Assembly (NCBI GenBank): GCA_902803035.1
Contig: CADCON010000213.1
Coordinates: 1 to 15,151, forward strand
DNA: 15,151 bases
Reading direction: 5' to 3'
DNA from: an uncultured Ruminococcus sp.
Lineage (GTDB): Bacteria; Bacillota; Clostridia; Oscillospirales; Acutalibacteraceae
Made by a program: the position numbers and the translations under genes
Part shown: positions 1 to 7,624 of the stretch, piece after piece
How positions within the stretch are numbered: position 1 is the stretch's first letter
Layout: every line of letters begins with the position of its first letter
The notes under the pieces: generated by a model
Told to the model about the DNA's origin: nothing
The model's database searches: none
The model's input: only the letters and a program-made list of their open reading frames with translations

Positions 1-453
1 AGCCTTCCCGGAGAAAGAATCGGCTACATCGCCGTCAATCCCAAGGCGACCGACGCGGACATCCTCGCCGTCATCTGCGGGCAGATCAGCCGCGGCATCG
101 GCCACAATTGTCCGCCCTCGATCATTCAATTGGCAGTGTCCCGCGTGATCGACGACACAAGCGATCTGTCAGTCTATGAAACCAATATGAACCTCATCTA
201 CGACAAGCTCATTGAACTGGGATTCACCGTGGTCAAGCCCGGCGGCACCTTCTACATCTTCCCGAAGGCGCTGGAGGAGGACGCCAATCTCTTCTGCATG
301 AAGGCCAAGAAGTACGACCTCATTCTCGTGCCTGCCGACAACTTCGGCTGCCCCGGATACTTCCGCATGGCCTACTGTATCGCTACCGACAAGGTTATCC
401 GCAGTCTGGATGTGCTTGAAAAATTCGTCCGGACAGAATATCCCCATCATTGA
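1..453 (+). CDS. PLP-dependent aminotransferase (class I/II), C-terminal part; 5' end outside window
   Basis: The reading frame is open from base 1 and ends with TGA at 451-453, giving about 150 residues of a fold-type I aminotransferase. It opens with SLPGERIGY, the segment that in this family directly follows the PLP-binding lysine, so that lysine lies just upstream of the window. Near the end FRMAYCI supplies the conserved arginine (codon 364-366) that binds the substrate carboxylate, and KPGGTFYIFPKA is the usual small-domain motif. Such enzymes move an amino group between an amino acid and a 2-oxo acid in the cytoplasm. The substrate cannot be read from this fragment, so I give no symbol. 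The next gene starts 19 bases downstream on the same strand, and I see no terminator between them, so the two are probably co-transcribed. Confidence 0.88.
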   Translation, partial: SLPGERIGYIAVNPKATDADILAVICGQISRGIGHNCPPSIIQLAVSRVIDDTSDLSVYETNMNLIYDKLIELGFTVVKPGGTFYIFPKALEEDANLFCMKAKKYDLILVPADNFGCPGYFRMAYCIATDKVIRSLDVLEKFVRTEYPHH

Positions 454-472
454 AAAAAGGACGTGAGTCACC

Positions 473-1765
473 ATGTGTGCATTCAAAAAGCGCGATATCT
501 CCCTTCGGAACAACATCATCTATTCGGTTTACCTCCGCAATCATACGCCGGAAGGCACATTCGCCGCACTCGAAAGCGATCTGGACAGAATCCGCGCCCT
601 CGGAACCGACATCATCTGGCTGCTGCCCATTCATCCCATCGGCCAATTGAACAAGAAGGGCAGCCTAGGATGTCCCTATTCCATCAGCGACTACCGCGCC
701 GTCAATCCTGAATACGGCACTCTCGACGACCTGAAGCATCTGGTGGGCGAAATCCATTCGCGCGGAATGCGCTGCATCATCGACGTCGTTTACAACCACA
801 CTTCCCACGATTCGGTCCTGTTCCGGGAGCATCCCGCGTATTTCTTCCGCAGGGAGGACGGCAGCTTCGGCAACCGTTACGGTGACTGGACGGATGTGCT
901 TGACCTCGATTATTCCAACCGCGAACTGTGGGATTACCAGATCGAAACCCTCGTGATGTGGGCGAAGATCGTGGACGGCTTCCGCTGCGACGTCGCGTCC
1001 TGCGTTCCGTTGGAATTCTGGGAACGAGCGGCGGAGGAAGTCGCAAAGGTCAGACCGGACGCGATATGGCTGGCGGAATCGGTTTATACGGGACACGTGC
1101 AGTACGCCCGCGAGTGCGGCTATCCGGTTGCGACAGACACCGATCTCTACCGCGTCTTCGATATGGAATACCCCTATGACGCGCAGGATTATTTCGAGAG
1201 ATACGCCGACGGCAAGGGCAGGCTCAGCGAGTACATCGCCATGCTCAATTACCAGGAGCACGTCTTCCCCACCGACTATATCAAAATCCGCTTTCTTGAG
1301 AATCACGACACACCGAGAGCCAGCCGCCGCTTTCCGGATCCCGGCATTCTGCTCAACTGGCTGTCCTTTGTCTATTTCCAGAAGGGAACCACCATGCTCT
1401 ACGGTGGGCAGGAATGGCGCAACGAGGAAATCTGCTCGCTCTTTGACAAGGACGTTTTCAGCCGCGATCCCTCAAAGGACATTTCCTCCTTCCTGACAAG
1501 ACTCGGCGAAATCAAAAAATCCCTACTCCCGGTTGACGCTGATTTTTCCGCGGAAGCTGACGACGCAACGGGAACCGTTACCGCTTACCTCACCGGCAGC
1601 GGTCGGCGTGTCGCCGGTGTGTTCTGTCTGGAAGGCAAAGCGTCAGAGGTGAAGATCAAGGCTCCTGACGGCTCGTACACCGACGAAATATCGGGCGGGA
1701 ATGTGACCGTTGACGCCGGAATGATCCGCGTCTCCGGCCGCCCCGTCATTTTCAGTATCGGATAA
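473..1765 (+). CDS. GH13 alpha-amylase-family glycoside hydrolase, cytoplasmic
   Basis: This 430-residue (beta/alpha)8-barrel enzyme has all four GH13 signature regions: DVVYNH at 104-109, GFRCD with the nucleophile Asp173, WLAES with the acid/base Glu202, and ENHD with the transition-state Asp279. YSISDYRAVNPEYGT near residue 70 is the usual N-terminal loop. A short beta-rich tail (about 360-430) looks like the family's C-terminal domain. There is no signal peptide or membrane segment, so it should act inside the cell, probably on alpha-glucans or imported malto-oligosaccharides. At 430 residues it is short compared with most secreted amylases. The ATG at 473 follows an AAAAGGA ribosome site at 455-461. 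It lies 19 bases behind the aminotransferase and ends at a strong bidirectional terminator. Exact specificity (alpha-amylase, glucosidase or another GH13 activity) cannot be fixed by eye. Confidence 0.92.
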   Translation: MCAFKKRDISLRNNIIYSVYLRNHTPEGTFAALESDLDRIRALGTDIIWLLPIHPIGQLNKKGSLGCPYSISDYRAVNPEYGTLDDLKHLVGEIHSRGMRCIIDVVYNHTSHDSVLFREHPAYFFRREDGSFGNRYGDWTDVLDLDYSNRELWDYQIETLVMWAKIVDGFRCDVASCVPLEFWERAAEEVAKVRPDAIWLAESVYTGHVQYARECGYPVATDTDLYRVFDMEYPYDAQDYFERYADGKGRLSEYIAMLNYQEHVFPTDYIKIRFLENHDTPRASRRFPDPGILLNWLSFVYFQKGTTMLYGGQEWRNEEICSLFDKDVFSRDPSKDISSFLTRLGEIKKSLLPVDADFSAEADDATGTVTAYLTGSGRRVAGVFCLEGKASEVKIKAPDGSYTDEISGGNVTVDAGMIRVSGRPVIFSIG

Positions 1766-1783
1766 TCTGCCTGTCAGACAATC

Positions 1784-1834
1784 AAAAAAACGTCGTACAC
1801 CAGACCCTTGCGGAATGATGTACGACGTTTTTTT
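1784..1834. terminator. Bidirectional intrinsic terminator between GH13 gene and trpS
   Basis: A perfect 16-bp inverted repeat (1784-1799 and 1819-1834) flanks a 19-base loop. Each arm has seven A/T pairs at its outer end, so either strand yields a hairpin followed by a U-run. It lies between two convergent genes and should stop transcripts of both. The stop codon of trpS (1833-1835) overlaps the outer edge of the repeat. Confidence 0.92.
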
Positions 1835-2867
1835 ATCGCATAAGGCCGACCTTTTTGTAGACCTTTTCAATGGTGCGCGCGGCAATTCTCGCGGCGGCTT
1901 CCGCGCCCTTTGCGGCAACCTCGTCAAGGTGCTTCCTGTCGCTGAGCAATTCCCTGTACCTGATCTGAATCGGCTCAAGCACAGCCACAACGGCTTCCCC
2001 GACAGCGGTCTTGAAATCGCCGTAGCCTTTGCCGCGGAATTCGTCTTCTATCTGCTCATAGCTCTTCCCGGTGCAGGCGGAATAAATCTCCATCAGGTTA
2101 TTGATGCCGTCCTTGCCCTCCGCGTACCTCACACAGGCCTCGCTGTCGGTGACCGCGGAACGGAATTTCTTCATGATGGTAGCCGGTTCGTCCACCATCA
2201 GAATGAAGCTCTTGGTGTTGGGGTCGGATTTGCTCATCTTCTTGCTGGGGTCAAGAAGGTTTCTCACCCTCGCAGCGTTCCTCTTGATGTATGGCTCCGG
2301 AACGACGAAGGTCTTGCCGTAAATGCCGTTAAATCGCTCGGCAATATCCCTTGTCAGCTCCAGATGCTGCCGCTGGTCGTCGCCCACCGGCACCATGTCC
2401 GCCTGATAGAGCAGAATGTCCGCCGCCATCAGCGAAGGATAGGTGAAAAGCCCCGCGTTGATGTTGTCGGCGTGTCTTGCCGACTTATCCTTGAATTGCG
2501 TCATACGCGACAGTTCGCCGAACTGCGTGAAGGTGCTGAGAACCCATGACAATTCAGCGTGTGCCGGCACCATGCTCTGATGGAAGAAAATGCTTTTTTC
2601 CGGATCGACGCCGGAAGCGATGAGCAGCGCAAAGAGATTGACGGTATTCTCCCTGAGCTTCTTGGGATCCTGCCGCACCGTGATCGCGTGAAGATTGGCG
2701 GTGGCGAAAATGCAGTCGAATTCATCCTGCATATCCACCCAGTTGCGGATGGCGCCGAGATAATTGCCCAGCGTCATCTGCCCGCTCGGCTGGATGGCGG
2801 AGAAAATGCGCTTTCTTCTTTCCGTCGTGCCTGAAGCGGTATTGGTCTTGCTATTCTGATTTTCCAT
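1833..2867 (-). CDS. trpS: Tryptophanyl-tRNA synthetase
   Basis: This 344-residue class Ic aminoacyl-tRNA synthetase charges tRNA-Trp with tryptophan. The HIGH-type signature is PSGQMTLGNYLGA (residues 27-39), VGDDQRQHLELTRDIA (161-176) is the conserved nucleotide/tryptophan pocket segment, and KMSKS is at 210-214. The length fits bacterial TrpRS, with about 18 extra residues at the N-terminus (a polar, Thr/Asn-rich stretch before RRKRIFSAIQ). The ATG at 2867 is preceded on the minus strand by AGGAGA with good spacing. It is the last gene of a four-gene operon, starting 17 bases after the DHHW gene. No T-box leader lies in front of it, and the short leader of the operon promoter has no TGGNACC-like core, so tryptophan-tRNA sensing of the T-box type is not evident. 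Confidence 0.97.
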   Translation of the reverse strand: MENQNSKTNTASGTTERRKRIFSAIQPSGQMTLGNYLGAIRNWVDMQDEFDCIFATANLHAITVRQDPKKLRENTVNLFALLIASGVDPEKSIFFHQSMVPAHAELSWVLSTFTQFGELSRMTQFKDKSARHADNINAGLFTYPSLMAADILLYQADMVPVGDDQRQHLELTRDIAERFNGIYGKTFVVPEPYIKRNAARVRNLLDPSKKMSKSDPNTKSFILMVDEPATIMKKFRSAVTDSEACVRYAEGKDGINNLMEIYSACTGKSYEQIEDEFRGKGYGDFKTAVGEAVVAVLEPIQIRYRELLSDRKHLDEVAAKGAEAAARIAARTIEKVYKKVGLMR

Positions 2868-2884
2868 AATGGTTTTCTCCTCTC

Positions 2885-4339
2885 TTAATTCAGCGTCAGT
2901 TCGGTATATCGTGTAAGCTCGCTATTTCCCACATGAATAAAAACCTGATAATCGTCGTTCTTCAGTTGATACTTGTTGATATGAGCAGAAAACCCATTGT
3001 CAGCGTAAGAATCGCCGCTGAGAACCGGGAAAGCTTCATAATAGAATGACTTATCGGAGCTGCTGCGAAGCTCGATAAAGATTCTGCTTTCCGTTTCCAA
3101 TTCTGCCCAGTCACCGATCTCTCCGTTAATGATGAATGATTCTCCGTCATCGACAAAGGAACAGTGCTGCTCCGCGTACCGCCTTCTTGACACCTTTGGC
3201 GTCTTTACACGCGGGGTGTCCATCAGCGGCGCCGAGTAAAGGACATTCGCCAGATTTCTCTCGGCAATTTCCACCATCACAATATTGTAATCGCCATTCT
3301 TCGCTGCTGTCAGGTCATAGGGCGAGGTCTTGGAATTGCGTGTGTACCGCGCTTTGGCAAACGCGTTGGAATTGATCGGTATAAATGCGTTGAAGAACGA
3401 ATCGCGGTAGCACATCGCGTTGTAATACCGACCCTGACAGGTTGTATTGATTTCAGAATCCATCAGATTGGTGAGCGGCTTCGAGGACGAAAAATTCTTC
3501 GGGAGGCCCAGTTCATACTGGATGTCCTTCTTCTGGAAAGCCGGATACAGCATGGCTGTCAGGTCGCCGGAAACAGGCGTTGTTGAGATATACAGCCCGG
3601 ACGGGTCAATCGGCAGGTAATCGTATTTTTTGATCCGCGCGTTGAGATTGTCCTGTACCGCATTATAGGCCGCCAGCGCGCCGAGATTATTCCAATGGCT
3701 GTCGTTTTTCAGATAAATGAATCTGGATGTATCCTCTGCTTCCTTCAGCAGAACCGACTTGATATCCAGATAGTACGGCATTGCTTTCATTGCCGTACTG
3801 AGCCTGTCAAGATTCCCCGGTGAAGAAGAACGTCTGACGCTCCATGGCATAAATTGCGGGTAAATGCTGTTTTTATTCGGAGCGACAAAAAACAAAAAAG
3901 AAATGTTAGCGTCTTCACAGTATTGATTCATCAGTTCAAGCGTCCTGCCGAGACGGAATATTCCCCTGTCGGAAAACGCCGAAACGCCGGTGTAATCATC
4001 CAATGTATCGCCGAGAAAATACCACCCGTCCCTGCCGACAATCGTCTTGGTATTGGATGAACGCCCGAATACTGACTCATTGATCCATGAATCCGCGGTG
4101 ACAAGCTCCTGACGGAATCCGAAATTGTCGGAATAGAATTCGCCCAGTTCCTCCGTGAATTGAAGATTGGGGTCAATGGTATCCTCCGTGACAGCGTAAA
4201 GATCGGGCATTCCGGTCATGATTCTGTTTTCGGTGGATTTCGCTCCCCAGCCGAAAATCATTCCCAGCAGAGGAAGCAGACATACTGCGGTAATCGTCAG
4301 AATATAGCATACAAAACATAGTTTCTTCATTGCCTTCAA
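2885..4339 (-). CDS. DHHW / AlgJ-AlgX-like SGNH-type protein of polysaccharide O-acetylation
   Basis: This 484-residue protein has one N-terminal hydrophobic segment (about residues 7-30), so it is membrane-anchored with its body outside the cell. STENR at 35-39 and the segment VGRDGWYFLGD (101-111) are typical of the AlgJ/AlgX/DHHW family. The catalytic residues can be read: D213 and H215 in NDSHWN and S314 in YRDSFF, matching the Asp-x-His plus Ser triad of AlgX/AlgJ, which transfer acetyl groups to sugar polymers. The MBOAT partner lies 15 bases upstream. The last ~80 residues form a beta-rich tail that I cannot assign. I chose the TTG start at 4339 because GGGAGG (4349-4354) lies nine bases before it; the in-frame ATG at 4330 is the alternative. 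Role is well supported by motif and neighbour; the acceptor polymer is unknown. Confidence 0.87.
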   Translation of the reverse strand: MKAMKKLCFVCYILTITAVCLLPLLGMIFGWGAKSTENRIMTGMPDLYAVTEDTIDPNLQFTEELGEFYSDNFGFRQELVTADSWINESVFGRSSNTKTIVGRDGWYFLGDTLDDYTGVSAFSDRGIFRLGRTLELMNQYCEDANISFLFFVAPNKNSIYPQFMPWSVRRSSSPGNLDRLSTAMKAMPYYLDIKSVLLKEAEDTSRFIYLKNDSHWNNLGALAAYNAVQDNLNARIKKYDYLPIDPSGLYISTTPVSGDLTAMLYPAFQKKDIQYELGLPKNFSSSKPLTNLMDSEINTTCQGRYYNAMCYRDSFFNAFIPINSNAFAKARYTRNSKTSPYDLTAAKNGDYNIVMVEIAERNLANVLYSAPLMDTPRVKTPKVSRRRYAEQHCSFVDDGESFIINGEIGDWAELETESRIFIELRSSSDKSFYYEAFPVLSGDSYADNGFSAHINKYQLKNDDYQVFIHVGNSELTRYTELTLN

Positions 4340-4348
4340 TTCATTCGC

Positions 4349-4354
4349 CCTCCC
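4349..4354 (-). promoter_or_regulatory. Ribosome binding site favouring a TTG start for the DHHW gene
   Basis: On the minus strand GGGAGG lies nine bases before TTG (4337-4339) and 18 bases before the in-frame ATG (4328-4330), whose own nearest match is only AAGGC two bases away. This makes TTG the more likely start. The site nearly touches the TGA stop of the MBOAT gene, which suggests translational coupling. Confidence 0.55.
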
Positions 4355-5773
4355 TCAGAATCTGAAATAAATAAACGGATTGTAAGAGGACGACGCGATA
4401 GACATTACGCATAACGCCATAAGGAAAAGACTCGCGGCGTATCTGGCGCAGACAACCGCCTTTCCCGCGTTGTATTTCTCCGCCAACGCGTTGGCAGTGT
4501 CGCGCACAAGCGGAGTCATGGCAACGAAGGCAATGATGGCAATAAATACATTGTAGAAAGTCAGCATCCCACGCATTGTGATCAGACCGATATCAGAAAA
4601 ACTGAATCCCGCCGCCATCTGTCGCAGGAAATTAATCGCCTGTCCCATGCTGTCGGCGCGGAAAATGGTAAATCCTATGACGACCACCGCCATGGTGTAG
4701 ATGTAAGCAAGCGGCTTCTTCCATTTTTCAGGGTGAATGAGATAGGTTTCCAGCATTTGAAAGACGCCGTGAAAGACGCCCCAGACAACAAAGGTCCACA
4801 TCGCGCCATGCCACATTCCGGTCAGAAGAAACACCGTCATGCGGTTAATGCCCGTGCGAAGCTCCCCTTTCCTGTTGCCGCCGAGCGGGAAATACACATA
4901 TTCCCTGAACCATGTGGTGAGAGAAATGTGCCATCTCTTCCAGAATTCACGGACGGAAAGGGATGTGTAGGGATAATTGAAGTTCTCAAGGAAATGAAAA
5001 CCCGCTATCTTTCCCAGTCCGATCGCCATATCGGAATAGCCGGAGAAATCATAATAAATCTGAAGCGAATACAATATGCCCGCCGTCCACGCGAGAACGA
5101 TATTCATATCAGAATCGTTCAGGGAATAGATACGATCGACCAGACTGCCGACCGCATTGGCAATGAGCATTTTTTTGGAAAGACCCACGATGAATCTTCT
5201 GATGCCGGCAGCCATCTTCTCCGCTGAAACGGTGCGTTCGCCAAGCTGCGTTTCAATGTCGCGGTATTTGACGATGGGGCCGGCGATCAACTGTGGAAAA
5301 AATGAAACGTAAAGCATGAATTTTCCATAATTCCGCTGGACGGAGCATTTTCCGCGATAGACGTCTATCACATAGCTCATTGTCTGGAAGGTGAAGAAGG
5401 AAATTCCAACCGGCAGAGGAATCTGGGGAACCGGGAAGCTGCTTCCGGTCAGGGAATTCAGCGTAGAAACAAAGAATCCCGCGTATTTGAAGAGACCGAG
5501 AGCGGTCAGGTTGTAAATGACCGACAGCGACAGCAGCACACGCTTCTTTACGCGTTCGCTCTCCGCGCACTTTTCCGACAGAAGGGCAATCACATAATTC
5601 ACCGTAATCGAGAAAAGCATCAGCAGAATATATACGGGCTCGCCCCATGCGTAAAACAGCAGACTGAGTATAACAAGAAAAACATTACAGACCCTGATAT
5701 TCCTGATCAGAGCGACTACAGCAATATAGACCGGAAAAAAGGCGAATAAAAATGCAGCTGAACTGAATACCAT
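4355..5773 (-). CDS. MBOAT-family O-acyltransferase (AlgI/PatA-like)
   Basis: This 472-residue polytopic membrane protein belongs to the membrane-bound O-acyltransferase family. It opens with MVFSSAAFLFAFFPVY, the usual start of the AlgI group, and has around ten hydrophobic segments. Family hallmarks include SFFPQLIAGPIV (157-168), YYDFSGYSDMAIGLGK (240-255), REFWKRWHISLTTWFREYVYFPLGGNR (275-301, with H282) and MWHGAMW (320-326), where H322 corresponds to the essential histidine of AlgI. Such proteins pass acetyl groups from cytoplasmic acetyl-CoA across the membrane to a partner that modifies an extracytoplasmic polymer. That partner is the downstream DHHW protein, 15 bases away. The transpeptidase gene lies 34 bases upstream. 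Possible polymers are peptidoglycan, a capsule or exopolysaccharide, or a teichoic-type polymer; no glycan synthesis gene is in the window to decide. Confidence 0.94.
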   Translation of the reverse strand: MVFSSAAFLFAFFPVYIAVVALIRNIRVCNVFLVILSLLFYAWGEPVYILLMLFSITVNYVIALLSEKCAESERVKKRVLLSLSVIYNLTALGLFKYAGFFVSTLNSLTGSSFPVPQIPLPVGISFFTFQTMSYVIDVYRGKCSVQRNYGKFMLYVSFFPQLIAGPIVKYRDIETQLGERTVSAEKMAAGIRRFIVGLSKKMLIANAVGSLVDRIYSLNDSDMNIVLAWTAGILYSLQIYYDFSGYSDMAIGLGKIAGFHFLENFNYPYTSLSVREFWKRWHISLTTWFREYVYFPLGGNRKGELRTGINRMTVFLLTGMWHGAMWTFVVWGVFHGVFQMLETYLIHPEKWKKPLAYIYTMAVVVIGFTIFRADSMGQAINFLRQMAAGFSFSDIGLITMRGMLTFYNVFIAIIAFVAMTPLVRDTANALAEKYNAGKAVVCARYAASLFLMALCVMSIASSSYNPFIYFRF

Positions 5774-5807
5774 CTTACAATCAATCCATCCTTATTGCGA
5801 AAAATAA

Positions 5808-7403
5808 CTAGCCCATGTTTCTCGCGCTGTAAATTCCCATTCCCTTTACGGTCAGCGAATTGACGTCCAGCGTGAAATACAGGCTCGGTGTTGCGGGATC
5901 CCCCGGCGTTCCTGCCCAGTAGGTAATACGTATATACGAATCAGCGGGCTTTTTCTCATCGTCAACTCTGATTTCAGTATAATACTTTCCATACGCCCGC
6001 TTGATATCGCTCAGGGAATCGCCCCATTTTATCCCCTTTGAAGACTGGAGATCCAAGCCGGTATTTCCGATGAATTCCACCTCGCAAATAGCGTCGCCGC
6101 CGTCAGGAAGCGATGGAACCGTCGATATATTGCATACGCCCGGATAGAAATTATACTGGAAAAATCTGTCGTATCCTTTATAAGCGCAGCTCTGGACAGG
6201 CGGCTTTTGAATATATCGGTTACCCAGACACTTCAAAAGCGGTTTTACACTCTGATTAATGGAAAACTTCTCCCCTTTGACTTCGAGAAAAAGGAGGTCT
6301 TCCTTCAGAGGCACAAAAGATTCATCTATATTGCTGTCATCTTCTGTCATCTTCCCTCCGACATCCGGCGGGGGAAGAGATGTATCAACATCGTGAACTG
6401 TGACATTGATCAGCATGGTATCGGAAAGGACGCCGTCAGTAGTCGTCGCGGTGATCATAGCAGAACCTATTCCAACCGCCCAGATGCTGTCGCCGGAAAT
6501 CTTTACGATGGAAGGATTATTGGTCGTCCAATTCAGTGAAACAAATTCGACGTCTTCCGGCGTGTATAGAATCTCCGGAATAAACTGATCGCCCAGACGC
6601 ATGGTATGCGATTCCTCGGCGAATCTGAAATGCTGCACTAGCTTCGAGGGGTTGAAAAACCTGTCAAGTGAAGGCTTAATGGTCTGGTTATAAGGGTAAA
6701 CTACCCTGTTAGGCGTAAATCCCAGCGGAGAACCTTCAACGATTTTGACCAAGGTGCCTTCGGGACACATTTCATATACGAAATACGCCGCTTCTGTTTC
6801 CGTGCGAAGACAGCCCGATGAACAATTGGTTCCTATCTGCTTGGCTGTATTGGAAAACAAAGAATAGAATTCCCTGTACGCGTATATCGGGCCGTGAATA
6901 TACAAGCCTCCGTAGCGGTTTTGTTTTTCGTAGTATTTAGTAGCATAAGGAGAAACCGTCTTTGCCGGCCATACGTGCCATTCCTCCTTGGCACCGACCG
7001 TGAACGTTCCCACCGGCGTCAGGCCACTGGTCTTACCGGTTGCTGTACTCCATGTGAAGACTTTCCGAGTATAAAGTCCGTACTCGTCCTTCTCGAAGAC
7101 AGAAAGCGTGTGGGTGCCTTTTTCTACATAAATGAAATATGGCGAGTCCCCTGTCGGGAATTCATAGATATTCCGTTCCGCCAGCGTTTCGTCCGATATT
7201 CCCGATGTAATACCGGACTGATTCATTCTGAGATTAATTCTGTTTCCACGCGTATCGGAAAAGCTCACAACAGGCGCTTCAAACGACTCATCCTGCACAA
7301 ACCACGAATTATAATTCAGGGAAACATATGCCGCAGCAGATAAAAACACCGCTGTCATCAGAAAGATGATCAACGCAGAAATACTTTTTTCTTTTTTGCT
7401 CAT
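5808..7403 (-). CDS. Membrane-anchored L,D-transpeptidase (YkuD domain) with Ig-like repeat and unassigned C-terminal domain
   Basis: The 531-residue protein has a short basic N-terminus and one hydrophobic anchor (about 9-29), placing the rest outside the membrane. A YkuD catalytic domain spans roughly 88-225. It has the family signature H170-G171 with SSGCLR: S196, G197, nucleophile C198 and R200. These enzymes form 3-3 peptidoglycan cross-links or attach proteins to peptides. Residues about 265-337 (WTTNNPSIVKI...GSAMITATT) form a bacterial Ig-like BIG2 domain. A P/D-rich linker then leads to about 170 residues I cannot name; GIKWGDSLSDIKRAYGKY near the end recalls SmpA/BLIP-like repeats. 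I prefer the ATG at 7403 because the upstream in-frame starts are TTG with no good ribosome site. It is the first gene of the acetylation operon, reading from the promoter at 7506-7534. Confidence 0.9.
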   Translation of the reverse strand: MSKKEKSISALIIFLMTAVFLSAAAYVSLNYNSWFVQDESFEAPVVSFSDTRGNRINLRMNQSGITSGISDETLAERNIYEFPTGDSPYFIYVEKGTHTLSVFEKDEYGLYTRKVFTWSTATGKTSGLTPVGTFTVGAKEEWHVWPAKTVSPYATKYYEKQNRYGGLYIHGPIYAYREFYSLFSNTAKQIGTNCSSGCLRTETEAAYFVYEMCPEGTLVKIVEGSPLGFTPNRVVYPYNQTIKPSLDRFFNPSKLVQHFRFAEESHTMRLGDQFIPEILYTPEDVEFVSLNWTTNNPSIVKISGDSIWAVGIGSAMITATTTDGVLSDTMLINVTVHDVDTSLPPPDVGGKMTEDDSNIDESFVPLKEDLLFLEVKGEKFSINQSVKPLLKCLGNRYIQKPPVQSCAYKGYDRFFQYNFYPGVCNISTVPSLPDGGDAICEVEFIGNTGLDLQSSKGIKWGDSLSDIKRAYGKYYTEIRVDDEKKPADSYIRITYWAGTPGDPATPSLYFTLDVNSLTVKGMGIYSARNMG

Positions 7404-7466
7404 AAAACACTTCCCGCCCAACAAATGACCGCGTAATCTCGCAGAATATAATGTAAAATAAACTTT

Positions 7467-7489
7467 CTCAGGCAGTCCTTCCGCCTGAG
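7467..7489 (-). other. Hairpin in the 5' leader of the L,D-transpeptidase operon
   Basis: CTCAGGC and GCCTGAG form a 7-bp stem around a 9-base loop, inside the roughly 96-base leader expected from the promoter at 7506-7534. It is followed by an A/T-rich stretch with interrupted Ts rather than a clean U-run, so it is a weak attenuator candidate or simply an mRNA-stabilising stem. Confidence 0.4.
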
Positions 7490-7505
7490 CAACGTGTTAA
7501 TTGTC

Positions 7506-7534
7506 ATTATATCATTAATTGATTTCATTATCAA
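7506..7534 (-). promoter_or_regulatory. Sigma-A-type promoter of the L,D-transpeptidase/MBOAT/DHHW/trpS operon
   Basis: On the minus strand TTGATA (7529-7534) and TATAAT (7506-7511) are separated by exactly 17 bases, a near-consensus vegetative promoter. The predicted start of transcription is near 7499, leaving a leader of about 96 bases before the ATG at 7403. It is the only strong promoter I see for the four genes. Confidence 0.82.
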
Positions 7535-7569
7535 CTGTTTTTATAATTATTTAATATTTTTCTTTTGCG

Positions 7570-7608
7570 AAAAACCGCCGCGTCACAGAAGCACCCATGA
7601 CGCGGCGG
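7570..7608 (-). terminator. Intrinsic terminator of the pyk-MIF-alarmone synthetase operon
   Basis: On the minus strand an 11-bp perfect GC-rich stem (arms 7598-7608 and 7575-7585, core CCGCCGCGTCA) with a 12-base loop is followed by five Ts (7574-7570). It starts 16 bases after the stop codon of the alarmone synthetase gene. Confidence 0.92.
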
Positions 7609-7624
7609 CCGCCAACGTGAATCA

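Noticed and set aside
1815..2549. A 244-codon plus-strand frame opposite trpS
   Set aside because: Starts inside the terminator and is fully antisense to trpS; no ribosome site.
4733..5227. A 164-codon plus-strand frame opposite the MBOAT gene
   Set aside because: Antisense shadow of a well-supported membrane acyltransferase; its translation shows no domain.
7404..7499. T-box or amino-acid riboswitch in the leader of the trpS-containing operon
   Set aside because: The leader is only about 96 bases, has one 7-bp stem, no TGGNACC core and no terminator/antiterminator pair.
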